DNA of 64,000 nucleotides, from assembly GCA_027559495.1 (NCBI GenBank), contig JAMXSV010000018.1:248001-312000 (forward strand). Direction: 5' to 3'. Of this stretch, positions 12,094-24,587 are shown piece by piece (position 1 is the first letter of the stretch; each line of letters starts with the position of its first letter). Source of the DNA: Aurifilum marmelostoma. Its lineage: Eukaryota; Ascomycota; Sordariomycetes; Diaporthales; Cryphonectriaceae. Under the pieces are notes generated by a model that searched no databases, was not told the DNA's origin, and was given only the letters and a program-made list of their open reading frames with translations. A program made the translations under genes and the position numbers.

Positions 12094-12597
12094 CTTGATA
12101 TGCTCACACGCGCGTTCACAGGACGAATGGGCTATGATTGTATCTGTCTCGTCTGCTGCAGTCGTCTATGGGTTGGAGGAGATTCTCATTTCGAGCTGGT
12201 TTATGAAAAGACAAGACGACATGCTTATTTAGATATACTTACACAATGAAAATTTGGCTAATGAACACAAGCATTGGCTTTTTTCCCTTCCCTTCTTTTT
12301 CTTCCTTGCAATCCAGAACATGAGTAAGGATTACTATTGTAGTAGAGCCGAACTGATAGCCTCCGATAGGCTGTCGGCCTCAAGAGCGCCTGATAGCATC
12401 TTGGGGTGATGATCTGTGCCGCCACACACTGAGCACATGGTCAAATACTTAGTCAGCCCAAGAAGACAAGTAGAGTCTGGGCTCGCTTATAGTATGTACC
12501 AAGATGCAGCCTAGACATGGTATTTTCTGGGGAAAACGTAATGGTATTGTAAAATAATGGACTCGGGAAGCGGACGCGGAAGAGAAAAAGGAAAGGG

Positions 12598-12629
<32 letters not shown>

Positions 12630-14314
12630 GGTCAGGCTAGGCGAGGTTACAGCTTGGGTACGTACCCGCTGTGTAGTGCCGAAATGTCTTTCCGGTATAG
12701 TACGGATCAAGGATGGAAACTGCAGTGGAAGCGCGCGGGTGGAGTGCGACTTGTCTCATCGTTCGCCCCTTCCCTTTACCCCCCCCTGTCCCCCCCCTCC
12801 CCCCCGCCCCTAGGCCCTTCCCTCCTTCTCCCCTTTCCCACCTGCCGCCTCTTGTCAAAGTAAGCCACCCGAGAACCTGGGCGAGCCGCGTGATTTGTCC
12901 AGTTAAACTTCAGCTGTCAAGATCACCAGCATAAACCCATTCCTGAACCCAATCTTGACAGACTTGCCCTGGTCTGGGTAGTCACTCTGAACCCTATCTA
13001 TCAACTCTAGATCTCTTTCATTGTTTTTTTTCTTTTTCCTTTCTATTCTCTTTCTTCCCCTTCCTGCAGGGTCACCCGATTTAGAACCTAGACGCCCACT
13101 TTCTCCCCCTCCCACCTCTACTATCCCAGGTCTCGCCTCGCCTTGCCTATGCCTGGATTCACCTCTGCTACTGCTTGCTACCAGCATAGGCTTGTCTCGT
13201 CCTTCGTGTTTGGTATGACTGATTTGGATGCTCGGACCGGCGTTGTCCCTCCCCCCTCATGAGCATCCAAGATCTGGTAATCTGGCACTGAAGCACGCTC
13301 TGACCAGAAACAAGCTGTCGAGACTTCTTCTGCAGTCCATTCCCGATCCTAGGGTTTCCGGTTTCCAAATTATCAGAGAGAACATGATCTGTGATTCAAT
13401 CTCTTCCTCGGTTATAGTCCAGGTTTTCCAAGGTTGGGACGGTGCAGTGTCGTGCTGGCATCATCTGTGACACCTCAGGTTTCATGTCCAACACGACCAG
13501 TCCCGTCGGGTCACGATGCAGGGCCCCCTGGCAGCCTTGGGACAGGATGCCGTGCTTGTCCCTGCCTCTGGCCCCTCGTCGTCTTGTTTGACAGCTTGCT
13601 CGCACCAATCAGCTGGTGCTGCCCTGGTTGAGCTCGCCTCGGCCTTCATGACCTTTTTGGTTGTCTCCAGCAGCCACGGTTTGAGAAACCTCACACCAAC
13701 CCTATATCGGGACATGTCTTCCGCATCACGGCTGTGGACCTTGGGAGTGGAACAGCGAGGGAAGGGATGAATGCATCCGCTGGGGGATTCTCTCGATCTT
13801 CTGCCGCAGACCTTGACGCTCCTATTCCCTGTCCCGCCTGCTTCAGACTGTGCTGCCAATTGGGGCGTCTGGCAACGAATCGAGTCCTGTCCATCTTCAT
13901 CTCTCTCTGCTCTCTCTCTCTGTGTGTGTGTGTGTGCTTGGGCTTGTGGGTGTGTGGTCCCAACCAACCCTGTCTGTTTTCGTCTCGCCCCTCTCTTCCT
14001 CTCTCCCTGTGCCTCTCACTCATTCGCACTCTTTCCCCGTTTCTCTCTCTCCCTCTCTCTTTCTGTCTCATCTCCTCACGATGCTGGAGCATCGTCTCTG
14101 ATGACAGACAATCTGGAATCAACCGAGATGGAATACACGGGTATCGTGTGCGCGTCCATTTGATATCCCCCTTTCAGTGTGTTCCTTCATGACCACGACA
14201 TGATGATGTGTATAACTTGACTTTCATAAATCTTTTCTTTGTATACCTCAAATTCCCATTGATTGGGCTGGTCTTTCTATTCTCTTCTGTCAACCGCCGT
14301 CAGGCGTCACCATC
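12094..14314. other. Divergent promoter region with long pyrimidine-rich leader
   Basis: 2.2 kb between the FMN-binding gene (-) and the seven-helix gene (+). It holds a run of 27 A, C-rich tracts at 12780-12845, and a CT-rich segment at about 13900-14075 typical of fungal promoters and 5' leaders. Open frames here are low-complexity and not convincing. An upstream noncoding exon of the right-hand gene could be present. Confidence 0.55.
12598..12624. repeat. Poly-A run (27 nt)
   Basis: A 27-base homopolymer in the divergent intergenic region. I see no retroposon body or target-site duplication beside it. Confidence 0.9.
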
Positions 14315-17300
14315 ATGGTGATTACCGGAGCCACCTCGGCGCTCATCGCCGCCTTCACCTTGTCAGTATCCCCCTTTTCCCTCAACCCCATCCCATGAGA
14401 ATGATAGCCCAGGTGATCAGAGAAGAACGAGGTCGACAACAAACAACAACGGCAACATGTGTACTGACCCACAGGGTCTCACAGTGGCATCGTCTTCAAC
14501 GCGGCGTCGGCGGCTGTATTTCTCAACATCAAGGGCCATGGCTCGTCGGTCTTCCGGGACGGCAAGAGGCTGGTCCTCGTTCTTTTCCTTCTCGGTGCCG
14601 CTCTGTGGGCGCAGATCGACTTTTTTACCACCCTAATAGATCCGACCGGGACGCAGTTGTGTCAGATCGGCGTCATCTTCACGACAGTTTTTGACCAGGT
14701 GGCTCGCTTCTCCATCGAACAGTTCTTGCTCTGGGTGATATACGACGGGAGGAAGCCATCGATGGGACAGTACATTGTCCAGGGCGCACTGGCTGGCCGA
14801 TTTGTGCTGGGCGCCGTCTTTGTCGGGTTCTCGAGACCTCAGTTCGACACCGTCTGTGTGTCGCTGTCGTCCGTCTTCATCGTCGCCGTCCTTGTCGTGG
14901 CCGCGGATGCCATCATCCTCATGGCACTGGCCGGCTTGGCCCTCTCCAACGGGGGCGTAGGAAAGATGCAGGATGGTGGCCAGCAGGCAGGCCGGGTCAA
15001 GGCCGTGACAATATTGCTTGTTGGCTTGGGTATATGGCTAGCGGTCAGTTTTTCCCCTTCTCGTCTCTTCAGGGATCAACACGCATACTAACGCATCTCC
15101 TCTGCTCGACAGACCAGTGTGGTCATGCTGCTGGGCATTTCCTCGATAGACTATCTGTTTAGGAGCAGCTTGCCTGCAAGCGGGCTCGCCATTCTCATAG
15201 TCATCGTGACTGCGGTCTCGCCCTCCCTCGTGGCTGCAGATCGTAGCGACCGAGAGAGGAGGATGCCTGAAGCCCCTTCGCCGCGGCTCATCACGAGGGC
15301 TCGGTCCTATTCCACCTCAGCCTCCAATGATTACTATCCACCGAGCCGATACGAGGAAATCAAGGCCGAACAGGTCAACTCCATGACGGCCTTTGTCCAG
15401 CCTCGTGAGGTCCCCGTCCCGGGTCAGCCACGGACCTTACCACCAACGTCCACCATGACCATGATGGATGGCCAGCAACAACAGCAGTTTGTTGGTGAGC
15501 TGCCTGTCCAGGGACAACTATTCCCACCCATGCGATCAGCCACAGCACCACCTGTGCAGCAGCAGCAGCAACAAGGAAAGAGGTCTTTCTTCAACTCCGG
15601 CAAGGCACCAGCGAGAGCCATCACCGTCGGCAAGCTGGCCATCTCAAACCCAGTGCTCCAGCAAGGTGGATCCAACCCTCTGGATAAGGTGGCCACGATG
15701 GACCTGGCGACGGCTGCTCAGCTGGAGAAGGAGAGGAGGGAGTTGCTGATGGCTGCACAAGAATCCTCTTCAGCCATGTCTTCGAGAGCCATGTTCACGA
15801 GCGTCCGCCCAGAGACGGGCCTCGCACGGGCGACGAGCATCAAGAGAAAGGACACCATCGCCTCTATGAGCGAGTTGAAGGAGATGGAGGCGGAGGCGGC
15901 GGCGGCGGCGGCTGCTGCTGCTGGTGGTGCTTCATTGGCCGTCGGTTCATCCACGGGTGCCCAGCTGTCACCCGGCAGCGACGAGCTTCGGAGGAGATCT
16001 CCCAAGCCCAGCCCACGAAGTTCCTCGTCATCCTCGTCGTCAGCAGGCTCGTCAAACATGTCAAGCACGACCTCTCGTACCCCTTCTCCGCCGCTCAAGT
16101 CCGCAGCTCGAGGACTACCACCATCTCGCCAGCTGCCACCATCACCACCTGAGCCAGTGGTCAAGCCTCTCAAGACACCTGTGCAGCAACGCCCTACGAC
16201 TGGACTTCCTATGAATCCGAGGTCGGCATCGGTTCGAAGAGCAGCTGCAGCAAAGGAGGGAGGAGGGCCAGGGTCAGAGAGGCAAGAGACGGTCATGTTT
16301 GTCAATAATATTGTGTACGATGACCCAGACTTTGTCGCCAGTGTCATCGGTGACGCCAAAGATCGTGGTGGCGCCGTCAAGTCTACTGCTGCCGCTGTGC
16401 CTGCTCCCCTGAGGCTCACAATGCCCGCGACAGGTGAAAAGGCACTGGATTCTAATAAAGCTATCCCGCGCGGACACGGTTCTGTGGTCCATCGCCCCAG
16501 GCCAATTCCTCGCAAGGCTCTTGATGCCGAGGATGATGGCATCTTCTCTCCGCCCAAGGGTCACAGAAGATCCAGGTCTCTGGGCAATCTCATGCAGAGG
16601 AAGTCCATCCTGCAGCAGTCTAACCCAGGCAGCCCGACAACACTCCCTCCCCTTCCTCCTCCACCTCAGCTACCATCATCGCGGGAGGATCGGCCCCAGC
16701 CCAACGACACCAAGAGCATGACCTTCAACGAGAAGATGGAGTTTCTCCTCCCCGCCCCCAAGAGCGCCCCCGCCACGGATCGATACCAGCAGCGCAGATC
16801 ATCCTCTGCTCCATCAAACATGATCATTCAGCCGACCACTTTTATGGATGATTCTCCCACTCTGGCCAACAGCGAAGGCCGTGATTCTCTGTCGAGGGAC
16901 TCCAAGAGGACCACCACCTCAGTGCAGACGCGCAGCATCTTTGGCGAGCAGGATCGAGGCTCACAGAGGGGGGGTCTCATACGCAACCTACCAAGGCCTC
17001 ATGGATGAAGACGCGGCAACAGAAGGCGGTGCTGAAGAGGGTATGAGTGGTAGAGGAGGGCGAGGCGCTTCCAGCAGCAGCATGACCTATAACGGCAGGC
17101 GAGCCTCGTCGCCAGTTCTGCCAATCTTTGCAGATATCAAATCAGCATCGACAACTATGACATTCGGCGAGGAGGAGACGAGGACCAACATGGACTCCGC
17201 CTATTACTCCCCGCAGCCCGTGCAGCAGATTGGGTTGACCGTTCATCAGGCTCGTGCCATCGAGGTTCTCAACCCGAACCGAGGGCTGTTAGACAGCAAC

Positions 17301-20300
17301 AACAACCGGGCCCTCTCTGCAGTCACGAACAGTGAGGAGATGACAATCATGCTGGACTCATCTGTGGCGCAGGAATTCCAGCGGAACCAGACCCAGGATG
17401 GGGGCCCCATGTATTCACCCGTCGACGACGGAAGCCCTGTGGAGGAGACAACCTCTACAAGATCGTCAGGCATATGGCACCGCCGGGTGGGCGAGGAGAC
17501 GCTCAGCTTCTCGGTGCTCTCTGACAAGCGCGGCTCGAGGAGAGGACCACCACCCCAGCCCTTGGTCCTGGGCGACAGACCAACCCAGGCAAAGCAGGCG
17601 TCCCTGGCCCAGGCTGCAGAGCTGTCACCGCTGCCATCCCCCGAGGAGGCCCTGAAGATGATCCAGGCCCAGCTGAAGAAGTATGAGCTGGCAGACGAGG
17701 GCGGTGCTGCTGTGGAGAGCCCTGGCCGACAAGCACTTCTGAACGAGCTCGAGGCGGAGATGGGCATGCAGGAGACACGATGGCTTGGCATGCAGAACGA
17801 GTTCTCGAGGGATTCGCTCTCCACGCTCGGCATGTCTCCCACGGCCGAATCCCGCCGCACGTCTGCTGCCGGCGGTGCTGTCGTTGCTCCTGCGGCCCCG
17901 GCTGCTCCTACTGCTGAGCCATCATCATCTCTGGACACAATCCTCTTGTCTAGGAACTCATCTACCCGCTCGAATGCAATCTCAGAATGGAGAGCTTCGC
18001 GCCGCGCACGCCTGGCAAGCCTCGTCCTGTCGGAGCGGTCCTCTGTCAACTCAATGGACGGCGTCCCTCCCGGCAGCCGTGCAAACCTGTGGCAGAAGAA
18101 GCTCGCTGATGCCCACCAGGAGTTCATGCAGAGCACACATGACCTGAGCCAGACGCTGATGCCCTCCAGCAGCGGCAAGAACAAAAACTTCATGTCTCTC
18201 TCGTCCCAGCTGGGCAGCCCAACCCCACCAGATTCGGATGATTCCGAGGCCGAGATGGAAAGAGCCAGCGGCAGTAACTTTGTGGCCGCCCTGCGAGCTC
18301 GCATCCAGAGGGACAATGCTGCCAAGGCTGCTGCTGTGACGTCTTATCTCTGGAGGGCACCGGGACCGCCAGAGGTCCGCGAGGGTTTGATGTGGGTGAG
18401 ACCCGAGAAGCCATACTATGTTCCTGTGAAGGAGCCAAGCCTGCCTGGACTCTCTGTTCGTCCTGCGAGGAGAATCGATAACACTGCCTTGACTATCCAC
18501 AGTCGTCATCTCTGGCAGCAGAAGAAGCCTGGTTCGGCTCAGACATCGATGAAGACAGCTTCATCTCTTAGTCGGGGACTTTGGAATCCTGTTGCATCTG
18601 GGCCCGAAACTCCCTCAGAGCCAGACGAAGTCACTGTGATTCCATCGCAGCCACAAAAAGAACAAGAAGAACAGACCAGCAGCTATCATAAGCCCAGCAT
18701 CCAGCGCTCCCGCACGTTCTCCAATTCTCGTCCACTAACCCAGCGCCCGCCGCGCCGCAGCAAGAGGTTCACAGCTCTGCCTGACATCCTTGAGGATCCA
18801 CAGCCCCTGCCCAACAAGCGCGACACGCTCGGCATCTTCCAGTTTCCCTGGGGCGAGAAGTCGGACCTCCCGTCTGTCCCGCCACGGCCCATGTTCATGG
18901 CCATGCCTGGTACCATGTCCACTGGATCCTCATCGGTCCGAAGGACGCAGGAGTTGAGATCCAGGCAGCTCGAAGAGTCCGAATACTCGTCATCCTTCTT
19001 CGATGACTACGACGAGGAGGACGAGATCGATGATGACTCCAGCTCCATGGGCTCAGAGAGCGATGACGGATTCGACGAGACGACGCTGTTTGAGATTGCC
19101 ACCTTGCTCAAGACGGATGACGTGCCGTCCACTAACAGCTTCTTTGGGTCGGCTCGTGACGCCGCCATGGGCAGGGACAACATGGTGACGGATGGCTATG
19201 ATTACTACCAAGGACAGCGAGACGGCGATGATGCTGAATACTCTGAACTCCTCCAGAGGACCCTCGTGGGCATTGAAGAGGGAGATGATGAGCTTCAGGA
19301 GATGCCGTCGCCATTGCCGCCAGTCAAGACAGCAGTCAAGCCAGGTCTGCTATGGCGAGCGTCATCACAGGACGAGGAGCAGCAGCGCGGTGTGCAAGGA
19401 AAGGGGCTTCCCCAGCCAAGAGACTGGCACACATATGACCAGACGGCTGAGACGGTCCGCGCCAGGCCTCGTCTCTCTGCGCAGCCTGCTGCCATCGCAA
19501 GTGACAGCACCTTGTGGACGATTCCGACTTCCAAGAACAGCGATGTCTCCCAGTCGCTAATGTGGTCTCCCCCTGAGTCACCTTCGCCGTCATCATCAGG
19601 ATACTCAGGAGAGGAGGTGCGCACGCCTCAGGCGGTTGACTCTCCCAAGATCGAGTTGAAGAGCAACAGCAGCCTACCGCTCTGGCAATGGCGCCCACAA
19701 CCCCAAAGGGGCGATTCGGGCCTGGGTCTGCCCCATCCACAGGATTGGGAAACCTATGATGTAGTCAGGTTCACCGCTCGCGCGCAACCTCGGAGGTCTG
19801 AGGATCCTGCCACCATCGAGAGCATCGATCTCTGGACAGCTGCTGCAGCACCAGAGCTGTCTTCGCCGCCGTCCGAGATGTGGGCCCCCAAGGCCAAGCC
19901 TGTTGTTGCTGCCGCGACGACAATAAGACGTGCTGCATCTCCCATCAAGCCCAGGCAGCCTTCTTCTCCCATGCTCTGGTCGGCGCCTGTATCTGCGGGG
20001 CAAAGATCAAAGTCAGCACCAGCAACGCTGTTCAATCTCGATGATTCTAGCCGCACAGAGTTCAGGACCACGACTGAAGCGCCCGCTGCTCTCGTCATGG
20101 AGCGAAAGCCTCGACCGACAGTGAGACAGTCTCTTGATCGTCTGACTTCGACGACACTTTGGACATCATCATTCCCGTTTGGGTCCGCAGTCGGAAGAAA
20201 AGAAGAGAGGAACTGGTTGATGTACAGAACCGAAAGCAGCAGCCCAACTTCAGGACACCAGCTTCTCTGGTCTGCCGCTTCTATTGCACCTCAGAAATCG

Positions 20301-22103
20301 ACTACCAAAATTGGCTTGTTTGATCCCAAATCGGGTCGATCTGATTTCAGAACCACAGCCCAGCCTCCAGCCGCGATCCATATCAACCGCAAGCCTCGCG
20401 CTGTTACTGCTGAAAGGATGCCTCTTGCACAGTTGACCTCCGTGACACTCTGGACTGCGAGCGCTATTGCCTCCCAGCCACAGCGGAACTGGCTGTTCCC
20501 AGCAACAACAAGGAACAGCAGCGGCTCGAGACAGCTTCTCTGGTCTGCCCCTGCGGCACCAAGTGAGGACTCGGCCAAGCCTTCCGGGCTGTTTGATCCA
20601 GAGTCGAGTCGATCCAACTTCAGGACTACAGTGCAACCCCCGGCCGCGATCCAGATCAACCGCAAGCCTCGAGTGACCACTGAGAGAATTCCACTTGCGC
20701 CGCTGACCTCCACGACGCTGTGGGCTGCGAGCGCTGCTGTAGACTCAAAACCACAACGGAACTGGCTGTTCCCAACGAGGAGTAACAGAAGCACGAGCAG
20801 CAGTCCCAAACAACTCCTATGGTCTGCTCCCCTTACACCAAAGTCGATTGAGCCTTCTGGGTTGTTCAACCCATCAGAGTCGGGTCGAACCAATCTCAGA
20901 ACCACGGTTCAGGAGCCCGCGGCTCTTCACATTCAGCGCAAGCCTCGCTCCATCGAGAGACAGTCTCTAGAGCAGTTGACATCCACTACGCTCTGGGTTG
21001 CGCGCGCAGACCACAGCAAGTCTGAGCGGAACTGGATCCTGCATCCTGTGGATCCTCTCCGAAAGGTCAAGGAGTCTGTGTCTGTCGAGCAATGGCAGGC
21101 TGCTCTCGAGGAGGCCATCGCTGCCAGCTACCCCGTCCGCCCAGCAGTAGCAGCAAAATCTCGCAGGATGCCCCGCCAGACCGCTTCTCCTGCAGACTGG
21201 GCTGCGGCCTTGGCTGAAGCCATCTCAAAGAGCTATGGCGGGGGCGACAAGCCTTCCTTTGATACGTCCAAGAGGCACCCAGTCTTTGCCACGGCATCGC
21301 TGACCTCAAAGGCTTCCATTGTTCATCCTGCTGCCATAGGTTATACAAGTGACGTTGCAGCAGTGCACCCCGTCTTTTTCGGTTCAGGTGCTGGCAAGAT
21401 CGCACACCCTGCTGCTATGTCCATGGAGAAGGCCAACAGCGTTGCTCCCGGTTCCTCCTCCTCGCCGCTGCACGTCAGAACGACAAGCGCTCAGTCTGCA
21501 GTACAGACGACAAGTTCACCACGCGGCAGGAAGGGCGGTGGTCGCATCTCCGCTATGGTTTCCATGTTTGAGGTCCCTTCTCCTTCTTCTTCTTCTTCCT
21601 CCTCCTCGCGCAATAATGGTCACGGCACAAGCACGAGCAGAGAGATGCAGCAGATGGACACTGAACTGCTGGCGCAGATCGAGGCTCTTGAGCAGGAGCG
21701 CCTGTTTGCTGCACAGTGGGCGACTGGTTCTTTGGAGGAGCCTTCGTCCTCACTGCCTGTGCGACAGCAACAGCTGGCCGGAGGAGAGCTCTTCGCCCCT
21801 CAGGAGGCCAACGTCTCGGAGACATCGACGGGGTCAGCAATTCTGGAGGCCAGGACCTATCAGCCTACATTGAGCCTCAAGACACAGCAGCAGCCGCCTG
21901 CCGAGGAGGTCTTCACCCCCGAGGAGGACGGATCATCACCAGTCAACCTTCCTGCCCTCGAGCGGTACGACACGGACGAGTCAGCCGCCTCGGGGTCAAG
22001 TGAGCCTGAGAGGGTCGTCGCCTTGAGGGACAGCCTCATCAGCGTTCTCCCGACTGAGGAGGCGGAGAAGCCACGTGGATCCAAGATTCAGTTCATTTAT
22101 TGA
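14315..22103 (+). CDS. Giant seven-helix membrane protein with disordered, Trp-repeat tail (frame broken once)
   Basis: I do not recognise the family. Exons are 14315-14361, 14485-15043 and 15113-22103, with GT-AG introns of 123 and 69 nt. The first 230 residues have about seven hydrophobic helices, arranged like a receptor-type membrane protein, ending near SGLAILIVIVTAVSPSLV. The remaining 2,300 or so residues are low-complexity: Ser/Pro/Gln/Arg-rich, an Ala9 run, an acidic Asp/Glu block near 19000, then four repeats centred on LLWS and TLW motifs. The extreme C-terminus has paired blocks QWQAALEEAIAASY / DWAAALAEAISKSY and HPVF/HPAA motifs. The reading frame shifts at a G7 run (16968-16974): upstream frame stops at 17006-17008, downstream frame is open to 22103. 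One G less gives 2,531 aa. A 49-nt intron at 16974-17022 would also restore frame but has a poor donor and no branch site. Function unknown; a membrane-tethered scaffold is only a guess. Confidence 0.72.
19966..21056 (+). repeat. Four degenerate protein repeats of about 92 residues
   Basis: Within the seven-helix gene. Each unit runs LLWSAP ... GLFDP-S-RS-FRTT-QPPAAI-I-RKPR ... ER-PL--LTSTTLW-AS ... RNWLFP. Units begin near 19970, 20260, 20535 and 20813. The codons diverge while the protein motif is kept, so the repeat is selected at the protein level. Shorter LW and MW motifs further upstream (18340-19870) look like older, more eroded copies. Confidence 0.85.
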
Positions 22104-22893
22104 GAAAGTAGAAGGGAATAGGAATGGGGAAGAAATTGGAAAGCGAAGGGGGAGGAAGGGGGAAAGGAAACGGGAAAGGGACGGGATTCAGAAGCCGTTT
22201 TAGGAGGCTGAATAATGGGAGCCTCGTGTGAAAGGGGGGATGGATATACAGAGGAGATACCCTTAGGATATTTTGTACGATAATACTGATTGATATAATC
22301 AATGGATGCTGACGCATTGTAACTCTTCCCCCTCTTCTTCTTCGATTTACGTCTCTGTATGATATCGTAATTATTAACCAGCAACCATCTTCTCTAACGG
22401 AAGGTCTCAAGCATCCCATCAAGGCGCTATGCACTTTAAAGACAACTACAAGGTCATGTTATATTCTCAATGCCCAGGTGGTACTCAGAGCTCATTGCAT
22501 TGGCCGAAATTCCACCATGGAGAAAAACTCCGTTTTGATTTTTTTTTTTTTTTTGGAAATATGCACCTAAGTAAGGAACTTGGATCAAATCTTCCATTCC
22601 ACCCAAGTATCATGCCATTCTTTGTAAAGATAAGACACTCTTTCAAATGACCGTGTTGACAAATTTGGGAATCTTCTTGGGGGGAAACGATAGACCGGAA
22701 AAAGAAGAAAAAACACTAAGTCCTGCAGAAACCAGTAACTTTAGGTAATATTTAACGCCGGCGCGAGCAAGAAGCCGATCGATGGCTGCAAGAGTCCGTC
22801 CATCCACAGGCAACATTTCTTTTCCTCACTGTTTGTGAGGCGTGAACTGAGCTGAGCGAGATCCCATGGGATCCCATCACCACACACACCTGA
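22104..22893. other. Intergenic region between convergent genes
   Basis: Holds the 3' flanks of the seven-helix gene and dam1. It contains purine-rich sequence at 22106-22190 and a T16 run near 22538. No gene is supported. Confidence 0.6.
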
Positions 22894-23334
22894 TCAGTGA
22901 ACACCAACCTGCCTGGCCATCTGACCCTCAGGGTTCGGCGTCAGGCGCATCGCCGCAAGGCCAGGCTCGGGCATGCGGTCGGCCATCCTGTCGTTGATGA
23001 ACTCCATGTCAGGGGAGACAGACCTGACGGGGTACTCGTTGGCGGGGGAAGAGGCGCGCAGGAACCTCGAGGTGGTGGGCTGGGGCGACAGGATGGTGGG
23101 GGACTGTGTCGTCGGGGACCGGGGCGAGGAGGAGACGTCGTCGTCGACGACGACGGTGGTGGGCACGGGGCGGGCCACGGTGGGCCGGACGGCCTTGGCC
23201 TGGGCCCCCGTGCGGATGCTGGAGGGGAGGATCTGCTCGAAGCCCTGGGAGAGGGCGACGGTCTCTATCGATTTGAAGTACTGTTGTTGTTGTTGTTGTT
23301 GTTGTGCGTGTGGGTCAGTCTGCTGGCTGCGGCG

Positions 23335-23387
<53 letters not shown>

Positions 23388-24431
23388 GATTGGTTGGATG
23401 GAGCGGCCTGCCTACCTTGACCGTCTTGACCTGGAGCTCCAGGGTGGCGTCCTCGTCGCACACGATCATGGGGGTGGGGGTGCAGCTGCAGGCTGGAGAG
23501 GGTCCACATGTGGTTGACGCCCTGCTCGACACACCTCTGCAGGGCGAGGGCCTTGCGGGCGCCCAGGATGATGGCGATGACCTCGCGGGCCTCGAGGACG
23601 GTCTGCACGCCGACGGTGAGGGCCATCTTGGGGACCTTGTCGAGGTCGTTGCCGAAGAAGCGCGAGTTGGCGAGGATGGTGTCGTAGGCGAGGGTCTTGA
23701 CGCGGGTGCGCGAGGCCAGCGAGGAGCCGGGCTCGTTGAAGGCGATGTGGCCGTCCTCGCCGATGCCGGCCAGGAACAGGTCGATGCCGCCCGCGCGCTT
23801 GATCGCGGCCTCGTACTCGACGCACTCGACCTCGAGGTTGGGCGCGTTGCCGTTGAGGATGTGCACGCTGCCGGGGCGGATGTTGATGTGCTGGAAAAAG
23901 TTCTTCCACATGAAGCTGTGGTAGCTCTCGGGGTGGTCCCTGGGGATCCCGATGTATTCGTCCTTTGGGGGGGGGGGAGAGGGCGGGGGATGTTAGCGAA
24001 GTGTCGGGCTGGGGGTCGTGATGAATTGCTGGTGGACAGGGCTCTTTGTTTTGTCTTAGGGAAAATATCTCTAAGAAGAAAATAAAATAATATGTATATA
24101 TATATATATATATATATAACAACTCACCATGTTGAACGTGACTACATTTTCAAACGATATCTGCAAAGAGTTGTGATTAAATCAGTCATCGTCTTTCGTG
24201 TGTGTGTGTATATGGGATGTGTTTCTCTCAGAAGGCGGCAAGGCTACATACCTCGCCAGCCTTGTACTTCTCCACCAGGATCTTGTATACGCCGAGAGGG
24301 CTAGAACCCGTAGGCAGGCCCAGCACGAAGGGGTGGGAAGGGGTGGGAGAGAAGTGCTTGATCCTCTCCACGATGTAGTTGGCGACGTAGGCACTGGCCT
24401 GGTCGGAATCGTCACGGATGATCAGTCTCAT
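22894..24431 (-). CDS. dam1: Glucosamine-6-phosphate deaminase (GlcNAc cluster; one-base frameshift)
   Basis: Converts glucosamine-6-phosphate to fructose-6-phosphate and ammonia, the last step of GlcNAc catabolism, in the cytosol. Exons are 24252-24431, 24128-24160 (33 nt), 23416-23962 and 22894-23280. The joins give VEKYKAGEISFENVVTFN and then MDEYIGIPRDHPESYHSF, carrying the catalytic base Asp of NMDEY. GIGEDGHIAFNEP supplies the His and Glu of the active site. Near the end of exon 3 the frame shifts: LQLHPHP must continue as MIVCDEDATLELQVKTVK, needing one C fewer in the run read from 23470-23480. Corrected length is 381 aa. The bacterial enzyme is about 266 aa; here a disordered Ser/Pro-rich tail of about 100 residues follows. 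Two introns are long (135 and 165 nt) because of microsatellites. Divergent from hxk3. Confidence 0.92.
23282..23381. repeat. (GTT)8 and (GA)19 microsatellites in a dam1 intron
   Basis: Both lie in the 135-nt last intron of dam1. On the coding strand the acceptor is preceded by a CAA repeat instead of a pyrimidine tract. Confidence 0.9.
24095..24118. repeat. (TA)12 microsatellite in a dam1 intron
   Basis: A perfect TA repeat just inside the donor end of the 165-nt second intron of dam1. Confidence 0.92.
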
Positions 24432-24580
24432 TTTTTTTTTCTTTCCTCTTCCTTCTTTGGGGACGATGTTGAGTTGAATTCAAATCGATCCAACGAGGTG
24501 GGATTCTAGTAATTAGTAGAAGCGGCCCTGTAGTAAGACTAGAGGACGATGGTGGGAAAGTAGTCGTAATAAAAATAATA

Positions 24581-24587
24581 CACAAAT
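24581..24587 (+). promoter_or_regulatory. Possible Ndt80-type site (CACAAAT) upstream of dam1
   Basis: CACAAAT fits the core CRCAAAW of the yeast Ndt80 middle-sporulation element, 150 bp upstream of the dam1 start, and ron1 nearby encodes an Ndt80-type protein. The preferred G two bases upstream of the core is absent. A 7-base match is expected by chance, so this is only a candidate. Confidence 0.25.

Noticed and set aside
12598..12624. Poly-A run as tail of a retroposon
   Set aside because: No element body, second end or target-site duplication is visible around it.
13482..14122. Overlapping minus-strand frames rich in Arg, Glu and His-Thr repeats
   Set aside because: They are the complement of CT- and GT-rich promoter sequence, not protein-coding.
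16974..17022. 49-nt intron that would also repair the frame of the seven-helix gene
   Set aside because: Frame arithmetic fits, but the donor is GTCTCA and no branch-site sequence is present. Three other genes in the window show the same one-base homopolymer excess, which explains the break more simply.
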